This document shows, in pieces, positions 1 through 9,510 of a stretch of 64,000 bases of DNA. Made by a program: the position numbers and the translations under genes. The notes under the pieces were generated by a model that saw nothing but the letters and a program-made list of their open reading frames with translations, made no database searches and was not told the origin of the DNA. Source of the stretch: Erythrobacter sp. HKB08 (GTDB taxonomy: Bacteria > Pseudomonadota > Alphaproteobacteria > Sphingomonadales > Sphingomonadaceae); contig NZ_CP035310.1 of NCBI RefSeq assembly GCF_004114695.1, forward strand, positions 1,595,501 to 1,659,500, in the 5' to 3' direction. How positions within the stretch are numbered: position 1 is the stretch's first letter; every line of letters starts with the position of its first letter.

Positions 1-1271
1 ACGTTGACTGCAACGCGCACGCTTTTCGGCCAATTGAGTGCCGCTTCGCATGCGGTGCGCAGCGCCCATTCGCCGAGGTTGTTAATGAGATCGCTGTCTT
101 CCGCGACCGGGATGAACTGTCCGGGACTGATGAAGCCGCGGTCGGGATGCTCCCAGCGCATCAGTGCTTCGAGGCACACGACATTGCCGGTCTTGACCGA
201 AACGACCGGCTGGTAATGCAGCAGGAGCTGGCCTTCCTCGAGAGCGATGCGCAGGTCGTCCAGCATCAGCTGGCGCACTTCTTCCTCGTCCTTGAGGTCG
301 GAGGAATAGAAACGGTACTGGCCGCGCCCGCCATTCTTTGCGGCGTAGAGCGCAAGGTCGGCGCTGCGGGTCAGGTTCTCGCGCGTGTCGCCGTCGAACG
401 GGGCGATCGCGACACCGACCGAGGTGCCGATGATGGCGCGCTTGCCCTCGTCGAGCGAATAGGGCTGCGACAGGATCTGGATGATCTTCTGCGCAAGTTC
501 GCCCAGCGCGCCGCGGTCGTCCTGGTCGGGGACCATGACCTGGAATTCATCGCCGCCGAGACGTGCGACGGTGCCCTGTTTGCCGACGATGTTGGTCAGG
601 CGCTCGGCAACCTGCTGGAGAAGCTCGTCACCGGCTTGGTGGCCCAGCGTGTCGTTGACGCGCTTGAACTTGTCGAGGTCGAGCATCAGCAGCGCACAGC
701 TGCGGCCCGAGCTCTTGTAGGCGGCGAGCGTGCCGTCGAGTTGCTTGTTGATCGTATGGCGATTGGCAAGGCCGGTCAGCGAGTCGAATTCGGCAAGCCG
801 CGAATCCGCCAGCTTGCGCTCGTATTCGCGGGTCACATCGACTGCGCTGCCGCGATATCCTTCGAAATTGCCGGATGCGTCCTGGACCGGATAGCCGGTG
901 ATCGACCACCAGACCTGCCGCACGTCCTGCTTGCTCTTGCCGAGCGCGAAACGCACGACCTGCTCGCGGATTTTCTTGTGGCCCTTGACCTGGAACTTGA
1001 GCGGGCGGACGCCCTGCTGGTCGGGGTTTTCCTCGTCGACCTCGAACACGTCTTCGATCGGATGGCCGAGCAAAGCGCCGACCTCCTGGTCGAGCGACGC
1101 GGCTGCCCGTTCGGACAGGTAGCACAGCTTGCCGTCGCTGTCGGTTGCCCAGACCCAGCCGATGCCCGCTTCCTCGAACTGGTCGAGCACGCGCGAACGC
1201 AGATCAGCGCTCACGCCAGCGGACGCGCCGCTACGGCCCGAAATATTCTTGAGGAAACCTGACATCGCCAT
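1..1271 (-). CDS. PAS-GGDEF-EAL cyclic-di-GMP signalling protein, 3' end outside window
   Basis: Partial gene reading leftward off the window; about 423 residues are present. Translation shows a PAS-like sensor region (about residues 20-140), a diguanylate cyclase domain with an intact GGDEF motif at 239-243 (RLGGDEF), and the start of an EAL phosphodiesterase domain with EALMRW at 368-373. No RxxD inhibitory site precedes GGDEF. No membrane segment is seen, so it is probably cytosolic and makes and/or degrades c-di-GMP in response to a PAS ligand or partner. Two in-frame ATGs (1271 and 1265) are possible starts; the first is listed. It lies 49 bp downstream of the dioxygenase gene on the same strand. 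Which activity dominates cannot be judged without the rest of EAL. Confidence 0.9.
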   Translation of the reverse strand, partial: MAMSGFLKNISGRSGASAGVSADLRSRVLDQFEEAGIGWVWATDSDGKLCYLSERAAASLDQEVGALLGHPIEDVFEVDEENPDQQGVRPLKFQVKGHKKIREQVVRFALGKSKQDVRQVWWSITGYPVQDASGNFEGYRGSAVDVTREYERKLADSRLAEFDSLTGLANRHTINKQLDGTLAAYKSSGRSCALLMLDLDKFKRVNDTLGHQAGDELLQQVAERLTNIVGKQGTVARLGGDEFQVMVPDQDDRGALGELAQKIIQILSQPYSLDEGKRAIIGTSVGVAIAPFDGDTRENLTRSADLALYAAKNGGRGQYRFYSSDLKDEEEVRQLMLDDLRIALEEGQLLLHYQPVVSVKTGNVVCLEALMRWEHPDRGFISPGQFIPVAEDSDLINNLGEWALRTACEAALNWPKSVRVAVN

Positions 1272-1320
1272 ACGGGATGCCTAGGTGCTCCATGGTTACT
1301 ATTTCGCTAAAATCGGGGCT

Positions 1321-2193
1321 CTATTCGCCCTTGCGGAAATACGGTTTGTCGCCTGCAATCGTGACACGCTCCATCGCCCGGCGCTCGGGGAAATAGTCGC
1401 TTGCCGCGAGATGCTGGCATGCACGGTTGTCCCAGAAGGCGACCGAGCCCGCTTTCCAGCGAAAACGGCACTGGATTTCGGGATCGGCGGCGGTCGCATA
1501 GAGATGGGCGAGCAGCCAACGGCTCTCCTTGTCGCTCAACCCTTCGATATGGCTGGTAAAACCAGTGTTTACGTAGATCGTCGGCTTGCCGGTTTCGGGG
1601 TGGGTGCGAATGACCGGATGGCGCATCGGCGGGTATTTCTCGTGCAGTTCCTCCGGTGCCTTGCCGAGACGGCGCGCGAAAACCCGCGCGATGTCGTGAA
1701 CGGCGGTAAGTCCTTCGCAGAACTCACGCATTTTCGGACTCAGCCGCTCGTAAGCGAGGTTCATGTTGGCAAACAGCGTGTCGCCGCCGACCTCAGGCAC
1801 TTCGCGCGCAAGGAGGATCGACCCGAGCGACGGGCATTCGCGCCAGGTGACATCGGAATGCCAGTTGTTTTCCTGCCCCTTGCTCTTGGGCCCGTGCACG
1901 ATGCGCAGGACTTCGGGGTTCGGCTGGTCTGCCGGTGTCGCCGGGTGGATTTCGAGCTCGCCGAAATGCCGCGCGAAGGCGATGTGCTGTTCCTGCGTCA
2001 GGTCCTGATCGCGGAAGAAGATTACCCCGTGCCTGAGCAATGCAGCACGGATTTCCGGAATGCAATTGGCGGTGTCCTTGGCACCGAGATCGATGCCGTG
2101 GATTTCCGCGCCGATCGCAGGCGTCATCGGACGAATGTCGAGCGAGCCGGTGTCGAGCTCCGGCGCGTCGGTCGGTTTGGCAAGTGTTGCCAT
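1321..2193 (-). CDS. TauD/TfdA-family Fe(II)/2-oxoglutarate dioxygenase
   Basis: A 290-residue protein of normal family length. The facial triad is visible: His112 and Asp114 in WHSDVTW and the distal His261 in NRACQHLA, with Arg271/Arg272 placed to bind 2-oxoglutarate. Family members hydroxylate small organic acids such as taurine, alkyl sulfates or chlorophenoxyacetates, with release of succinate and CO2; the substrate here cannot be read from sequence. A strong purine-rich ribosome-binding site (GGGAGGGAGAGG) precedes the ATG. It follows hemA by 44 bp on the same strand and may be co-transcribed with it. Confidence 0.9.
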   Translation of the reverse strand: MATLAKPTDAPELDTGSLDIRPMTPAIGAEIHGIDLGAKDTANCIPEIRAALLRHGVIFFRDQDLTQEQHIAFARHFGELEIHPATPADQPNPEVLRIVHGPKSKGQENNWHSDVTWRECPSLGSILLAREVPEVGGDTLFANMNLAYERLSPKMREFCEGLTAVHDIARVFARRLGKAPEELHEKYPPMRHPVIRTHPETGKPTIYVNTGFTSHIEGLSDKESRWLLAHLYATAADPEIQCRFRWKAGSVAFWDNRACQHLAASDYFPERRAMERVTIAGDKPYFRKGE

Positions 2194-2237
2194 GATCCTC
2201 TCCCTCCCGTTTTCGGGTTGGAGCGGAGTGTGCGCGC

Positions 2238-3458
2238 TTACGCCGCCTTGCGCAACTGCAGTTCGAGGCGGTCCCAGATTTCGACCAGAGCGGTGGTCAG
2301 GTCGTCCATCATAGCTTCGGTGTGTGCCGGGCCCGGGGTGAAGCGCAGACGCTCGGTGCCGCGGGGCACGGTCGGGAAGTTGATCGGCTGCACATAGGCG
2401 CCGTACTCGGCGAGCAGGATGTCGCTGATCTTCTTCGCGCGAACCGGATCGCCGACCATCAGCGGCACAATATGCGTCTCGCTATTCATGACCGGAAGGC
2501 CGGCCTCGGCGAACTTCGCCTTGAGCAGGGCGGCATTGCGCTGCTGTGCATCGCGTTCCTCGCTCGAGGCCTTGAGGTGGCGCACCGCGGCCAGCACGCC
2601 CGCAACGAGAGCGGGGCTGAGCGACGTCGTGAAGATGAAGCCCGGGGCATAGCTGCGGATGCAGTCGACGATCTTGGCATCGGCGGCGATGTAGCCGCCC
2701 ATGACGCCGAATGCCTTGCCGAGCGTGCCTTCGATGATGTCGATCCGGTGCGCAGCCTCGTCACGCTCCGAAATGCCGCCGCCATGTTCGCCGTACATGC
2801 CCACCGCGTGGACTTCGTCGATGTAGGTCAGGGCGTTGTATTTTTCCGCGAGGTCGCAGATCGAGTGGATCGGGGCGACGTCGCCGTCCATCGAATAGAC
2901 GCTCTCGAAGGCGATCAGCTTGGGCGTTGCTTCGTCTTCGGCTGCCAGCAGCTCTTCGAGGTGTTCGAGGTCGTTGTGGCGGAAGACGCGCTTTTCGCAG
3001 CCGGAATTGCGGATGCCGGCGATCATGCTGGCGTGGTTCAGCTCGTCGGAGAAGATGATGCAGCCCGGCAGCAGCTTGGCCATGGTCGAAAGCGTCGCGT
3101 CGTTGGAGACGTAGCCGCTGGTGAACAGCAGCGCGCTTTCCTTGCCGTGGAGGTCGGCCAGCTCGCGCTCGAGCTGGATGTGGTAGTGCGTGTTGCCGCC
3201 GATGTTGCGGGTGCCGCCCGAACCGGCGCCGACGTCGTGCAGCGCTTCTTCCATCGCGCCGATGACCTTCGGGTGCTGGCCCATTGCGAGATAGTCGTTC
3301 GAGCACCATACAGTGATCGGCTTAGGGCCGTTATGGCCGTGGAAGCAGCGTGCGTTGGGGAATGCGCCCTTGTTTCGAAGGATGTCGATGAAGACGCGGT
3401 AACGTCCCTCGGCATGCAGCCGGTCGATCGCCTGGTCGAAGACTTGGTCGTAATTCAT
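2238..3458 (-). CDS. hemA: 5-aminolevulinate synthase
   Basis: A 406-residue PLP enzyme that condenses glycine and succinyl-CoA to 5-aminolevulinate, the first step of tetrapyrrole synthesis by the C4 (Shemin) route typical of alphaproteobacteria. The PLP lysine falls at residue 248 in GTLGKAFG, and [10 protein letters not shown] supplies the PLP-binding Asp and His region. The start at 3458 (MNYDQVFD) is chosen over a longer frame because an AGGA site sits 7 nt upstream and the N-terminus then matches the family. Succinyl-CoA is also the end product of the methylmalonyl pathway encoded at 20-31 kb, a metabolic link rather than an operon link. Confidence 0.96.
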   Translation of the reverse strand: MNYDQVFDQAIDRLHAEGRYRVFIDILRNKGAFPNARCFHGHNGPKPITVWCSNDYLAMGQHPKVIGAMEEALHDVGAGSGGTRNIGGNTHYHIQLERELADLHGKESALLFTSGYVSNDATLSTMAKLLPGCIIFSDELNHASMIAGIRNSGCEKRVFRHNDLEHLEELLAAEDEATPKLIAFESVYSMDGDVAPIHSICDLAEKYNALTYIDEVHAVGMYGEHGGGISERDEAAHRIDIIEGTLGKAFGVMGGYIAADAKIVDCIRSYAPGFIFTTSLSPALVAGVLAAVRHLKASSEERDAQQRNAALLKAKFAEAGLPVMNSETHIVPLMVGDPVRAKKISDILLAEYGAYVQPINFPTVPRGTERLRFTPGPAHTEAMMDDLTTALVEIWDRLELQLRKAA

Positions 3459-3566
3459 CGTATTCCTACGCGTAGCGCCGCCCCGTCCGCGGCCTGTCCG
3501 TGAGGGCCGATTTAGTGGGAAACGCCCGATTTTGCCACCGCGATCTTTGCGAGCGATTCGCAAGTA

Positions 3567-4367
3567 TCAGAAGCGTTCGAGACGCTCGATTCCGTAGGAT
3601 TTCAGCGCGGGTGCAAGCGGTTGGAACTCTTCCAGCGGACCGGTCGTGACGGCCATGTCCGGCACGCTGCGCGCAAACTCCTGTCCTTCGACGAGATGCG
3701 CGATCCGGCGCGCGATTCCTGCCGAACCGTCGACCAGCGTAACGCCGGGGCCAAATTCCTCCGCCAATTCCTCGGCGAGCAGCGGGAAGTGCGTGCAGGC
3801 GAGGACGACTGTGTCGATCCTGTCGCCATCCGGCATCGACCTGAGCGCGCCAACCGCGCGCCTGATCGCCTCGCGATCGACCGGCTCGCCGCGCAGCTTG
3901 GCTTCCGCAGGGGCGACGAGTTCCGCAGCGCCGTGGCGAAGCAAGCGGTGGCCGTTGCCGAACTCGGCCTCGAGGCGGTCGACATAGGCCTGCCGGATCG
4001 TCGCCTGCGTGCCGAGCAGCCCGACTACACCGGTCCTGGTCATGGCAGCAGCAGGCTTAATCGCCGGGACCGTGCCGACGATCGGGATTTCGAGCACCTC
4101 GCGCACCATGCCGAGAGCGATAGTGCTGGCGGTGTTGCAGGCGATGCAGGCGAGGCGCGGGCGATAGCGTTCGCTCATCCGACCGAGCAGCCCGGCGACG
4201 CGCGCGGCGACCTCAGCCTCGGTCTTCTCGCCATAGGGCAGGCCCGCCTGGTCCGCGGCGAAGATGACCGGCGCTTCCGGCAGCAGCTTGCGCAACTCGC
4301 CAAGCACCGTCAGCCCGCCGACGCCGGTATCGAAGATCAGGATCGGAGAAGAGGCGGAATGGTCCAA
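3567..4367 (-). CDS. murI: glutamate racemase
   Basis: Makes D-glutamate for peptidoglycan by cofactor-independent two-base racemisation. Both catalytic cysteines are present, Cys77 in ACNTAST and Cys191 in ACTHFPLL, with the N-terminal FDTGVGGL loop (Asp13). No in-frame ATG lies near the expected N-terminus; the first plausible initiator is TTG at 4367, giving 266 residues, the usual length. The gene is divergent from plsY, with about 109 bp between start codons, and lies 108 bp upstream of hemA on the same strand. Confidence 0.92.
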   Translation of the reverse strand: MDHSASSPILIFDTGVGGLTVLGELRKLLPEAPVIFAADQAGLPYGEKTEAEVAARVAGLLGRMSERYRPRLACIACNTASTIALGMVREVLEIPIVGTVPAIKPAAAMTRTGVVGLLGTQATIRQAYVDRLEAEFGNGHRLLRHGAAELVAPAEAKLRGEPVDREAIRRAVGALRSMPDGDRIDTVVLACTHFPLLAEELAEEFGPGVTLVDGSAGIARRIAHLVEGQEFARSVPDMAVTTGPLEEFQPLAPALKSYGIERLERF

Positions 4368-4476
4368 TTTCGTCCCGTTTTGCGCAGCAAGGGCATGTCG
4401 CCGCTTTGTCTTTTGCCAAGCGCCTATTAGAACCACCGCGTTTCGACAAGCACTTGGACTGGCGATAGGGGCGCAG

Positions 4477-5076
4477 ATGGGAACCGAGTTTACGATCAAC
4501 GTGCTGTGGGCGGCGCTGCTGGGCTACGGCTTCGGCTCGATCCCCTTCGGCCTGCTGCTGACGCGAATCGCCGGGCTGGGCGATGTGCGCAAGATCGGCA
4601 GCGGCAATATCGGCGCGACCAACGTCCTGCGCACCGGTAACAAGGGACTGGCGGCCGCGACGCTGCTGCTCGATCTCGCCAAGGGGTTCGTGCCCGTCTG
4701 GCTCGCCGCGCAGTGGTTCTGGCAGGACATGGGGTGGACGGCGCTGTTCGCGGTCATAGGCCATTGCTTCCCGGTCTGGCTCGGCTTCAAGGGCGGGAAG
4801 GGTGTTGCGACCAATGCGGGCGTCGCCTTCGGCCTCGCCTGGCCGTTGGGGCTGATTTATGCGGGCGTCTGGATCGGCATGCTGGCTATCACGCGCATCA
4901 GTTCGGTTGCCGGGATGAGCGCGGTCGTCGGTGCGGCCGTGGGTGCATTCGCGCTCGGCTTTGCAACTCCGGCGAAGGTGCTGGCGCTGGTCGCGATCCT
5001 GATCATCTGGCTCCACCGCGAGAACATCAAACGCCTGATTGCCGGGACCGAACCGAAGGTCGGCAGCAAGTCGTGA
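4477..5076 (+). CDS. plsY: acyl-phosphate:glycerol-3-phosphate acyltransferase PlsY
   Basis: A 199-residue polytopic inner-membrane enzyme that transfers an acyl group from acyl-phosphate to glycerol-3-phosphate to start phospholipid synthesis. The conserved PlsY loops are visible: GSIPFG near residue 20, GSGNIGATN near 40-50, and GFKGGKGVAT in the middle. Several hydrophobic helices fit the five-helix family fold. ATG at 4477 gives the standard length; a longer in-frame extension overlaps murI and is rejected. The stop overlaps the dprA GTG by 4 bp (GTGA), so the two are translationally coupled. Confidence 0.95.
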   Translation: MGTEFTINVLWAALLGYGFGSIPFGLLLTRIAGLGDVRKIGSGNIGATNVLRTGNKGLAAATLLLDLAKGFVPVWLAAQWFWQDMGWTALFAVIGHCFPVWLGFKGGKGVATNAGVAFGLAWPLGLIYAGVWIGMLAITRISSVAGMSAVVGAAVGAFALGFATPAKVLALVAILIIWLHRENIKRLIAGTEPKVGSKS

Positions 5077-6200
5077 GCGAGGGGACAGGGTCGCAAACCG
5101 GCCTCTCGCAGGCCGAAGCCTTCGCGCGCATCCGCTTGCTGCGCTCGCCCAATATCGGGCCGGTAACCTACTTCCACCTGCTCCAGCGTTTCGGCGATGC
5201 GCAGGCCGCGCTGGAGGCCCTGCCGGATCTCGGGAAACGGGGCGGCAGGCAATATTCCGCTGCAAAGGTCGACCGGATCGAGCGCGAGGTCGATGCGGCG
5301 CGCAAGGCTGGCGCGAAGTATCTGTTTCACGATTCCCCGACCTATCCGGAACTCCTGCGCGAGATCGAGAGCGCACCGCCCATCCTGACCTGGCGGGGCG
5401 ACTTCTCGCTCGCGCAGCAACCCTGTGTCGCGATGGTCGGCGCGCGAAATGCCTCGGCGGCCTCGGTCAAGCTGGCGCGCGAACTGGCTTCGGGGCTTTC
5501 GCAAGAAGGCTTCACGGTCGTCTCGGGCCTGGCGCGCGGGATCGACGGTGCGGCGCATGAAGGAGCGATGCCGCACACGATCGGCGTCATCGCGAGCGGG
5601 ATCGACATCGCCTATCCGCCGCAGCACGCCGATTTGCAGGAGCGGATTGCGAACGAGGGGCTGTTGCTCGCCGAACAGCCGCCCGGCACCGAGCCACGCG
5701 GGAGCCACTTTCCGAGCCGCAATCGCATCATCGCGGGGCTCGCGGCCGGAACGCTGGTGGTCGAAGCCGCGCCAAAGTCGGGTTCGCTTATCACCGCACG
5801 GCTTGCTGGCGAGTCCGGGCGCGAGGTTATGGCAATACCCGGCAGCCCCCTCGATCCGCGCTCGCAGGGGTGCAACCAGCTCATTCGCGACGGGGCGGTG
5901 CTCGTCCAGTCGGCCGACGAGATCGCGGAACTCCTTCGCGGCTTCGACGGCTCGGCGCGAAGCAGCCTGCGCGAAGCCGCCTTTCCCGAATACGACTACG
6001 AAATCGACGAAGGCGCAGATGAACCGGCGGAAATCGTCGACCTGCTCACCACTGCTCCGGTCGCGGTCGACGAGATCATCCGCCAGTCGGGCGCAAGCGC
6101 AGGCTCTGTGCAAATGGCGCTGTTGGAGCTTGAAATATCCGGTGAATTGCACAGACATGCCGGTGGACGTGTCAGTATTGCACGAGGGGGTCGCATATGA
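5073..6200 (+). CDS. dprA: DNA-processing protein DprA
   Basis: A 375-residue protein that binds incoming single-stranded DNA and loads RecA during natural transformation, also called Smf. The central Rossmann-like domain shows GARNAS, VSGLARGIDGAAH, FPSRNRIIAG and GSLITARLAG. The C-terminal 60 residues form the DprA winged-helix domain (DLLTTAPVAVDEIIRQSG). Starts at GTG 5073, overlapping plsY by 4 bp; its stop overlaps the next ATG by 4 bp. No other competence genes are in the window. Confidence 0.94.
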   Translation: MSEGTGSQTGLSQAEAFARIRLLRSPNIGPVTYFHLLQRFGDAQAALEALPDLGKRGGRQYSAAKVDRIEREVDAARKAGAKYLFHDSPTYPELLREIESAPPILTWRGDFSLAQQPCVAMVGARNASAASVKLARELASGLSQEGFTVVSGLARGIDGAAHEGAMPHTIGVIASGIDIAYPPQHADLQERIANEGLLLAEQPPGTEPRGSHFPSRNRIIAGLAAGTLVVEAAPKSGSLITARLAGESGREVMAIPGSPLDPRSQGCNQLIRDGAVLVQSADEIAELLRGFDGSARSSLREAAFPEYDYEIDEGADEPAEIVDLLTTAPVAVDEIIRQSGASAGSVQMALLELEISGELHRHAGGRVSIARGGRI

Positions 6201-6859
6201 ATTCGGAAATGTCTGCCGGCGGGAAGGTCGAGATGATCTTCGACGAAGCCAAGCGTATCGGGCTGACCAGCCTGCCGTTCGCCATCGCCTATATCGCGCT
6301 GCTTGCCGGGGGTTCGACGCTGGTCGATGCCATGGCGTGGAACACGGGCGGCGATCTGCTGATCAACATCGCCTCGCTGATCCTCAGCTACATGCTCGTC
6401 AAATTCATGATCGAGAAGTCCGGCATCGCGCCCGATGGATTGCTGAACGGCTTCGGGACCTATTTCGGGATCGCCCTTCTTTCGGGCTTCGGCACGGTGC
6501 TCGGCATCCTGCTGCTCGTCATTCCGGGCCTTATCCTGATGATCCGCTGGTCGGCCGCCTATGGCTACGGCCTTGCCGGAGGGCACGGCGCGACCGAGGC
6601 TCTCGGCGAATCCTGGCGTGCGACCGAAGGCCACTGGTTGTCCGTCGGGATGGCGCTTCTGGTGCCGTTCACCGCTTTCGTGATCGGCCTTGGCGTCTAC
6701 TTCCTGTCGATCGACGAGTTCGGCGTCGTCAACGTGCCCCTCTCGGGCCTCGGCAACGCGATGATGTCGCTCGGCACGGTGCTTTCGACGGCTATCGGGC
6801 TTGCCGTGTATTCGCTTACGGCGAGCCCGGTCGAAGAGATGGTCGACGTCTTCGAATAA
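6197..6859 (+). CDS. multi-pass membrane protein, function unknown
   Basis: A 220-residue protein with about four to five hydrophobic stretches (near residues 25-45, 55-70, 90-112, 148-170 and 185-205) separated by short polar loops. Its general look, with a GxWRATEGHW-type loop between helices, recalls the membrane domains attached to glycerophosphodiester phosphodiesterases and YciC-like proteins, but I cannot assign a function. ATG overlaps the dprA stop by 4 bp, so it is co-translated with plsY and dprA. The open reading frame and coupling are firm; the role is open. Confidence 0.8.
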   Translation: MNSEMSAGGKVEMIFDEAKRIGLTSLPFAIAYIALLAGGSTLVDAMAWNTGGDLLINIASLILSYMLVKFMIEKSGIAPDGLLNGFGTYFGIALLSGFGTVLGILLLVIPGLILMIRWSAAYGYGLAGGHGATEALGESWRATEGHWLSVGMALLVPFTAFVIGLGVYFLSIDEFGVVNVPLSGLGNAMMSLGTVLSTAIGLAVYSLTASPVEEMVDVFE

Positions 6860-6880
6860 GCGCATCGCTCATTTCAGCGC

Positions 6881-6909
6881 TTGACGCACCGCGCGGGCGG
6901 ACCCCACTT
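6881..6909 (+). promoter_or_regulatory. candidate sigma70-type promoter for topA
   Basis: TTGACG at 6881-6886, a 17-bp spacer and CCACTT at 6904-6909. The -35 match is good and the -10 is weak, as is common in alphaproteobacteria. Transcription would start near 6916, inside the alternating pyrimidine-purine run described next. Confidence 0.4.
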
Positions 6910-6910
6910 T

Positions 6911-6936
6911 CGCGCGTACGTACACGTATACGCGTA
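6911..6936. promoter_or_regulatory. 26-bp strictly alternating pyrimidine-purine tract upstream of topA
   Basis: Every step from 6911 to 6936 alternates pyrimidine and purine, mixing CG, TA and CA dinucleotides. Arms CGCGTA (6913-6918) and TACGCG (6929-6934) also form an inverted repeat around a 10-bp centre. Such tracts can adopt left-handed Z-DNA or a cruciform under negative supercoiling. The tract ends 19 bp before the topA start codon, inside its probable 5' leader. Confidence 0.6.
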
Positions 6937-6955
6937 AGGGACTGCTTCTACTTCC

Positions 6956-9490
6956 ATGCAACTCGTCATCGTTGAATCGCCGGCCAAGGCGAAGACCATC
7001 GAGAAATATCTCGGCAAGGACTTCAAGGTTCTCGCAAGCTACGGCCATGTCCGCGACCTGCCGCCCAAGGACGGCAGCGTGCGTCCGGACGAGGACTTCG
7101 CGATGGATTGGGAACTCTACCGGGACAAGCAGAAGCGCTTCAAGGAAATCAGCGACGCGGCGAAGGATGCCGACCGCCTGGTCCTCGCGACCGACCCCGA
7201 CCGTGAAGGCGAGGCGATCAGCTGGCACGTTCGCGAGCTGCTGCAGAAGCGCAAGGCGCTGCCGACCAAGGTCGACCGCGTCACCTTCAACGCGATCACC
7301 AAGAATGCCGTGACCGAGGCGATGGGCAAGCCGCGCGAGCTCGACCAGGACCTAATCGACGCCTATCTCGCCCGCCGCGCGCTCGACTACCTGTTCGGCT
7401 TCACGCTTTCGCCCGTGCTGTGGCGCAAGCTGCCCGGCGCGAAGAGCGCAGGCCGCGTCCAGTCGGTCGCGCTGCGTCTTATTTGCGAGCGCGAGCACGA
7501 GATCGAGATCTTCAAGCCCGACGAATACTGGAGCATCGTCGCCAAGCTTGAGCAGGACGGCACCGAATTCGATGCGCGCCTCGTCAAGTTCGACGGCAAG
7601 AAGCTCGACAAGCTGACGCTCGGCAACGAGGGCAGCGCGCTCGCCGCCAAGGCAGTCGTCGAGAACGGACGCTTCACGGTCGAGGATATCGAGACCAAGC
7701 CGCTCAAGCGCAATCCGGCACCTCCGTTCACCACCTCGACCCTGCAACAGGAAGCAGCCCGCAAGCTCGGTTTCTCGGCGAGCCATACGATGCGCCTCGC
7801 GCAGTCGCTCTACGAGGCGGGGGCGATCACCTACATGCGTACCGACGGGGTGCAGATGGACGGCAGTGCAATTGCCGCCGTGCGCGATGCGATCGGGGAT
7901 CGCTACGACAAGTCCTACCTGCCCGAAAAGCCGCGGTTCTATTCGACCAAGGCGAAGAACGCGCAGGAGGCCCACGAGGCGATCCGGCCGACCAATTTCT
8001 CGCGCGATGCGGCAGGCAGCGGCGACGAGGCGAAGCTCTATTCGCTGATCTTCAAGCGCGCCATGGCGAGCCAGATGGCCGCAGCCCAGCTCGAACGCAC
8101 GACTGTCACCCTGCGCGACGGGACCGGCCAGAACGAACTTCGTGCGACCGGCCAGGTCGTGAAGTTCCCCGGCTTCTTCGCGGTCTACCAAGAAGGGATC
8201 GACGACAAGGAAGACGATGACGACGGCCTGCTGCCGATCATCAACAAGGGCGATTGCCCGGCCAAGAAGTCGGTCGATGCGAACCAGCACTTCACCCAGC
8301 CGCCGCCGCGCTATTCCGAGGCGAGCCTCGTCAAGAAGCTGGAGGAACTCGGCATCGGGCGTCCCTCGACCTATGCCTCGACCATCCAGACGCTGCGCGA
8401 CCGCGACTATGTGCGGATGGAGAAAAACCGTTTCTTCGCAGAGGAATCGGGCCGTCTCCTGACAGCGTTTCTCGAGCGCTTCTTCCCGACCTACGTCGCC
8501 TACGACTTCACCGCAGGCATGGAAGACGAGCTCGACGAGGTCTCGGGCGGGCGCGAGGAGTGGAAGGCGCTGCTCAGCCAGTTCTGGAAGGACTTCAAGC
8601 CCAAGGCCGACGAGGTCATGGAGAAGATGCCGTCCGAGGTCACCGAGGTGCTCGACGAATATCTCTCCGACTTCCTCTTCCCGCCGCGTGCCGATGGCAA
8701 GGACCCGCGCCATTGCCCGCTGTGCGAGACCGAGGGCCGCGAAGGCGGCCGCCTGGCGCTACGCGGTGGCCGCTACGGCGCGTTCGTCGCCTGCGCCAAC
8801 TACCCCGAGTGCAAGTTCACCCGCCGCTTCGCCCAGCCGGGCGCGGATGGCGGCTCGGGCGAAGACGACGGCGTCATGGGCAAGCACCCCGAGACCGGCC
8901 TCGACATCGAGCGGAAGTCGGGACGCTTCGGTCCCTACGTCCAGATGGGCGAGGGCAAGGAAGCCAAGCGCGCGAGCATCCCCAAGGACCTCGACGATTT
9001 CGATCTCGAATGGGCGATCAAGCTGCTCGACCTGCCGCGCATCGTCGGTGCGCATCCGGAAACCGGCAAGGAAATCGAAGCGGCGATCGGTCGCTACGGT
9101 CCCTATCTCCGCCACGACGGCAAATATGCGAAGCTGTCGAATACGCGCGAAGTGTTCGAGGTCGGCATGAACGCAGCCGTGACGATGCTTGCCGAGGCAG
9201 CCAATCGCAAGGGCGGCGGGCGCGGCAAGGCAGAGCCGATCAAGACGCTCGGTGCGCACCCCACCAGCGGCGGCGAAATCAAGGTGATGCCGGGCCGCTA
9301 TGGACCGTACGTCACAGACGGCACGACCAACGCGACGATCCCGAAGGACGTGAAGCCCGAGGACGTGACCGAGGCTCAGGCCATCGAGCTTATCGATGCC
9401 CGCGCCGCGAAGGGACCGGCGAAAAAGAAGCGCAAGGCCCCGGCCAAGAAGAAGGCCGCGCCGAAGAAAAAGGCTGCGGCGAAGAAATAG
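6956..9490 (+). CDS. topA: DNA topoisomerase I (type IA)
   Basis: An 844-residue enzyme that relaxes negative supercoils. The Toprim domain opens the protein (VESPAKAKTIEKYLG; DPDREGEAISWH near residue 81). The active-site tyrosine is Tyr293 in ITYMRTDG. A tetracysteine zinc ribbon (CPLCETEG ... CANYPECKF) follows near residues 585-620, then several repeats ending in RYGPYV or RFGPYV, and a Lys/Ala-rich basic tail of about 30 residues that likely aids DNA or RNA polymerase contact. The gene follows a 96-bp leader with the Z-DNA-prone tract and is convergent with era, 20 bp away. Confidence 0.97.
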   Translation: MQLVIVESPAKAKTIEKYLGKDFKVLASYGHVRDLPPKDGSVRPDEDFAMDWELYRDKQKRFKEISDAAKDADRLVLATDPDREGEAISWHVRELLQKRKALPTKVDRVTFNAITKNAVTEAMGKPRELDQDLIDAYLARRALDYLFGFTLSPVLWRKLPGAKSAGRVQSVALRLICEREHEIEIFKPDEYWSIVAKLEQDGTEFDARLVKFDGKKLDKLTLGNEGSALAAKAVVENGRFTVEDIETKPLKRNPAPPFTTSTLQQEAARKLGFSASHTMRLAQSLYEAGAITYMRTDGVQMDGSAIAAVRDAIGDRYDKSYLPEKPRFYSTKAKNAQEAHEAIRPTNFSRDAAGSGDEAKLYSLIFKRAMASQMAAAQLERTTVTLRDGTGQNELRATGQVVKFPGFFAVYQEGIDDKEDDDDGLLPIINKGDCPAKKSVDANQHFTQPPPRYSEASLVKKLEELGIGRPSTYASTIQTLRDRDYVRMEKNRFFAEESGRLLTAFLERFFPTYVAYDFTAGMEDELDEVSGGREEWKALLSQFWKDFKPKADEVMEKMPSEVTEVLDEYLSDFLFPPRADGKDPRHCPLCETEGREGGRLALRGGRYGAFVACANYPECKFTRRFAQPGADGGSGEDDGVMGKHPETGLDIERKSGRFGPYVQMGEGKEAKRASIPKDLDDFDLEWAIKLLDLPRIVGAHPETGKEIEAAIGRYGPYLRHDGKYAKLSNTREVFEVGMNAAVTMLAEAANRKGGGRGKAEPIKTLGAHPTSGGEIKVMPGRYGPYVTDGTTNATIPKDVKPEDVTEAQAIELIDARAAKGPAKKKRKAPAKKKAAPKKKAAAKK

Positions 9491-9510
9491 GCGTTCGAGG
9501 GAGCCGGCGA

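Noticed and set aside
2322-3503. Long open frame (393 codons) opposite hemA
   Set aside because: It mirrors hemA codon structure on the other strand and has no family motif; hemA has complete catalytic residues.
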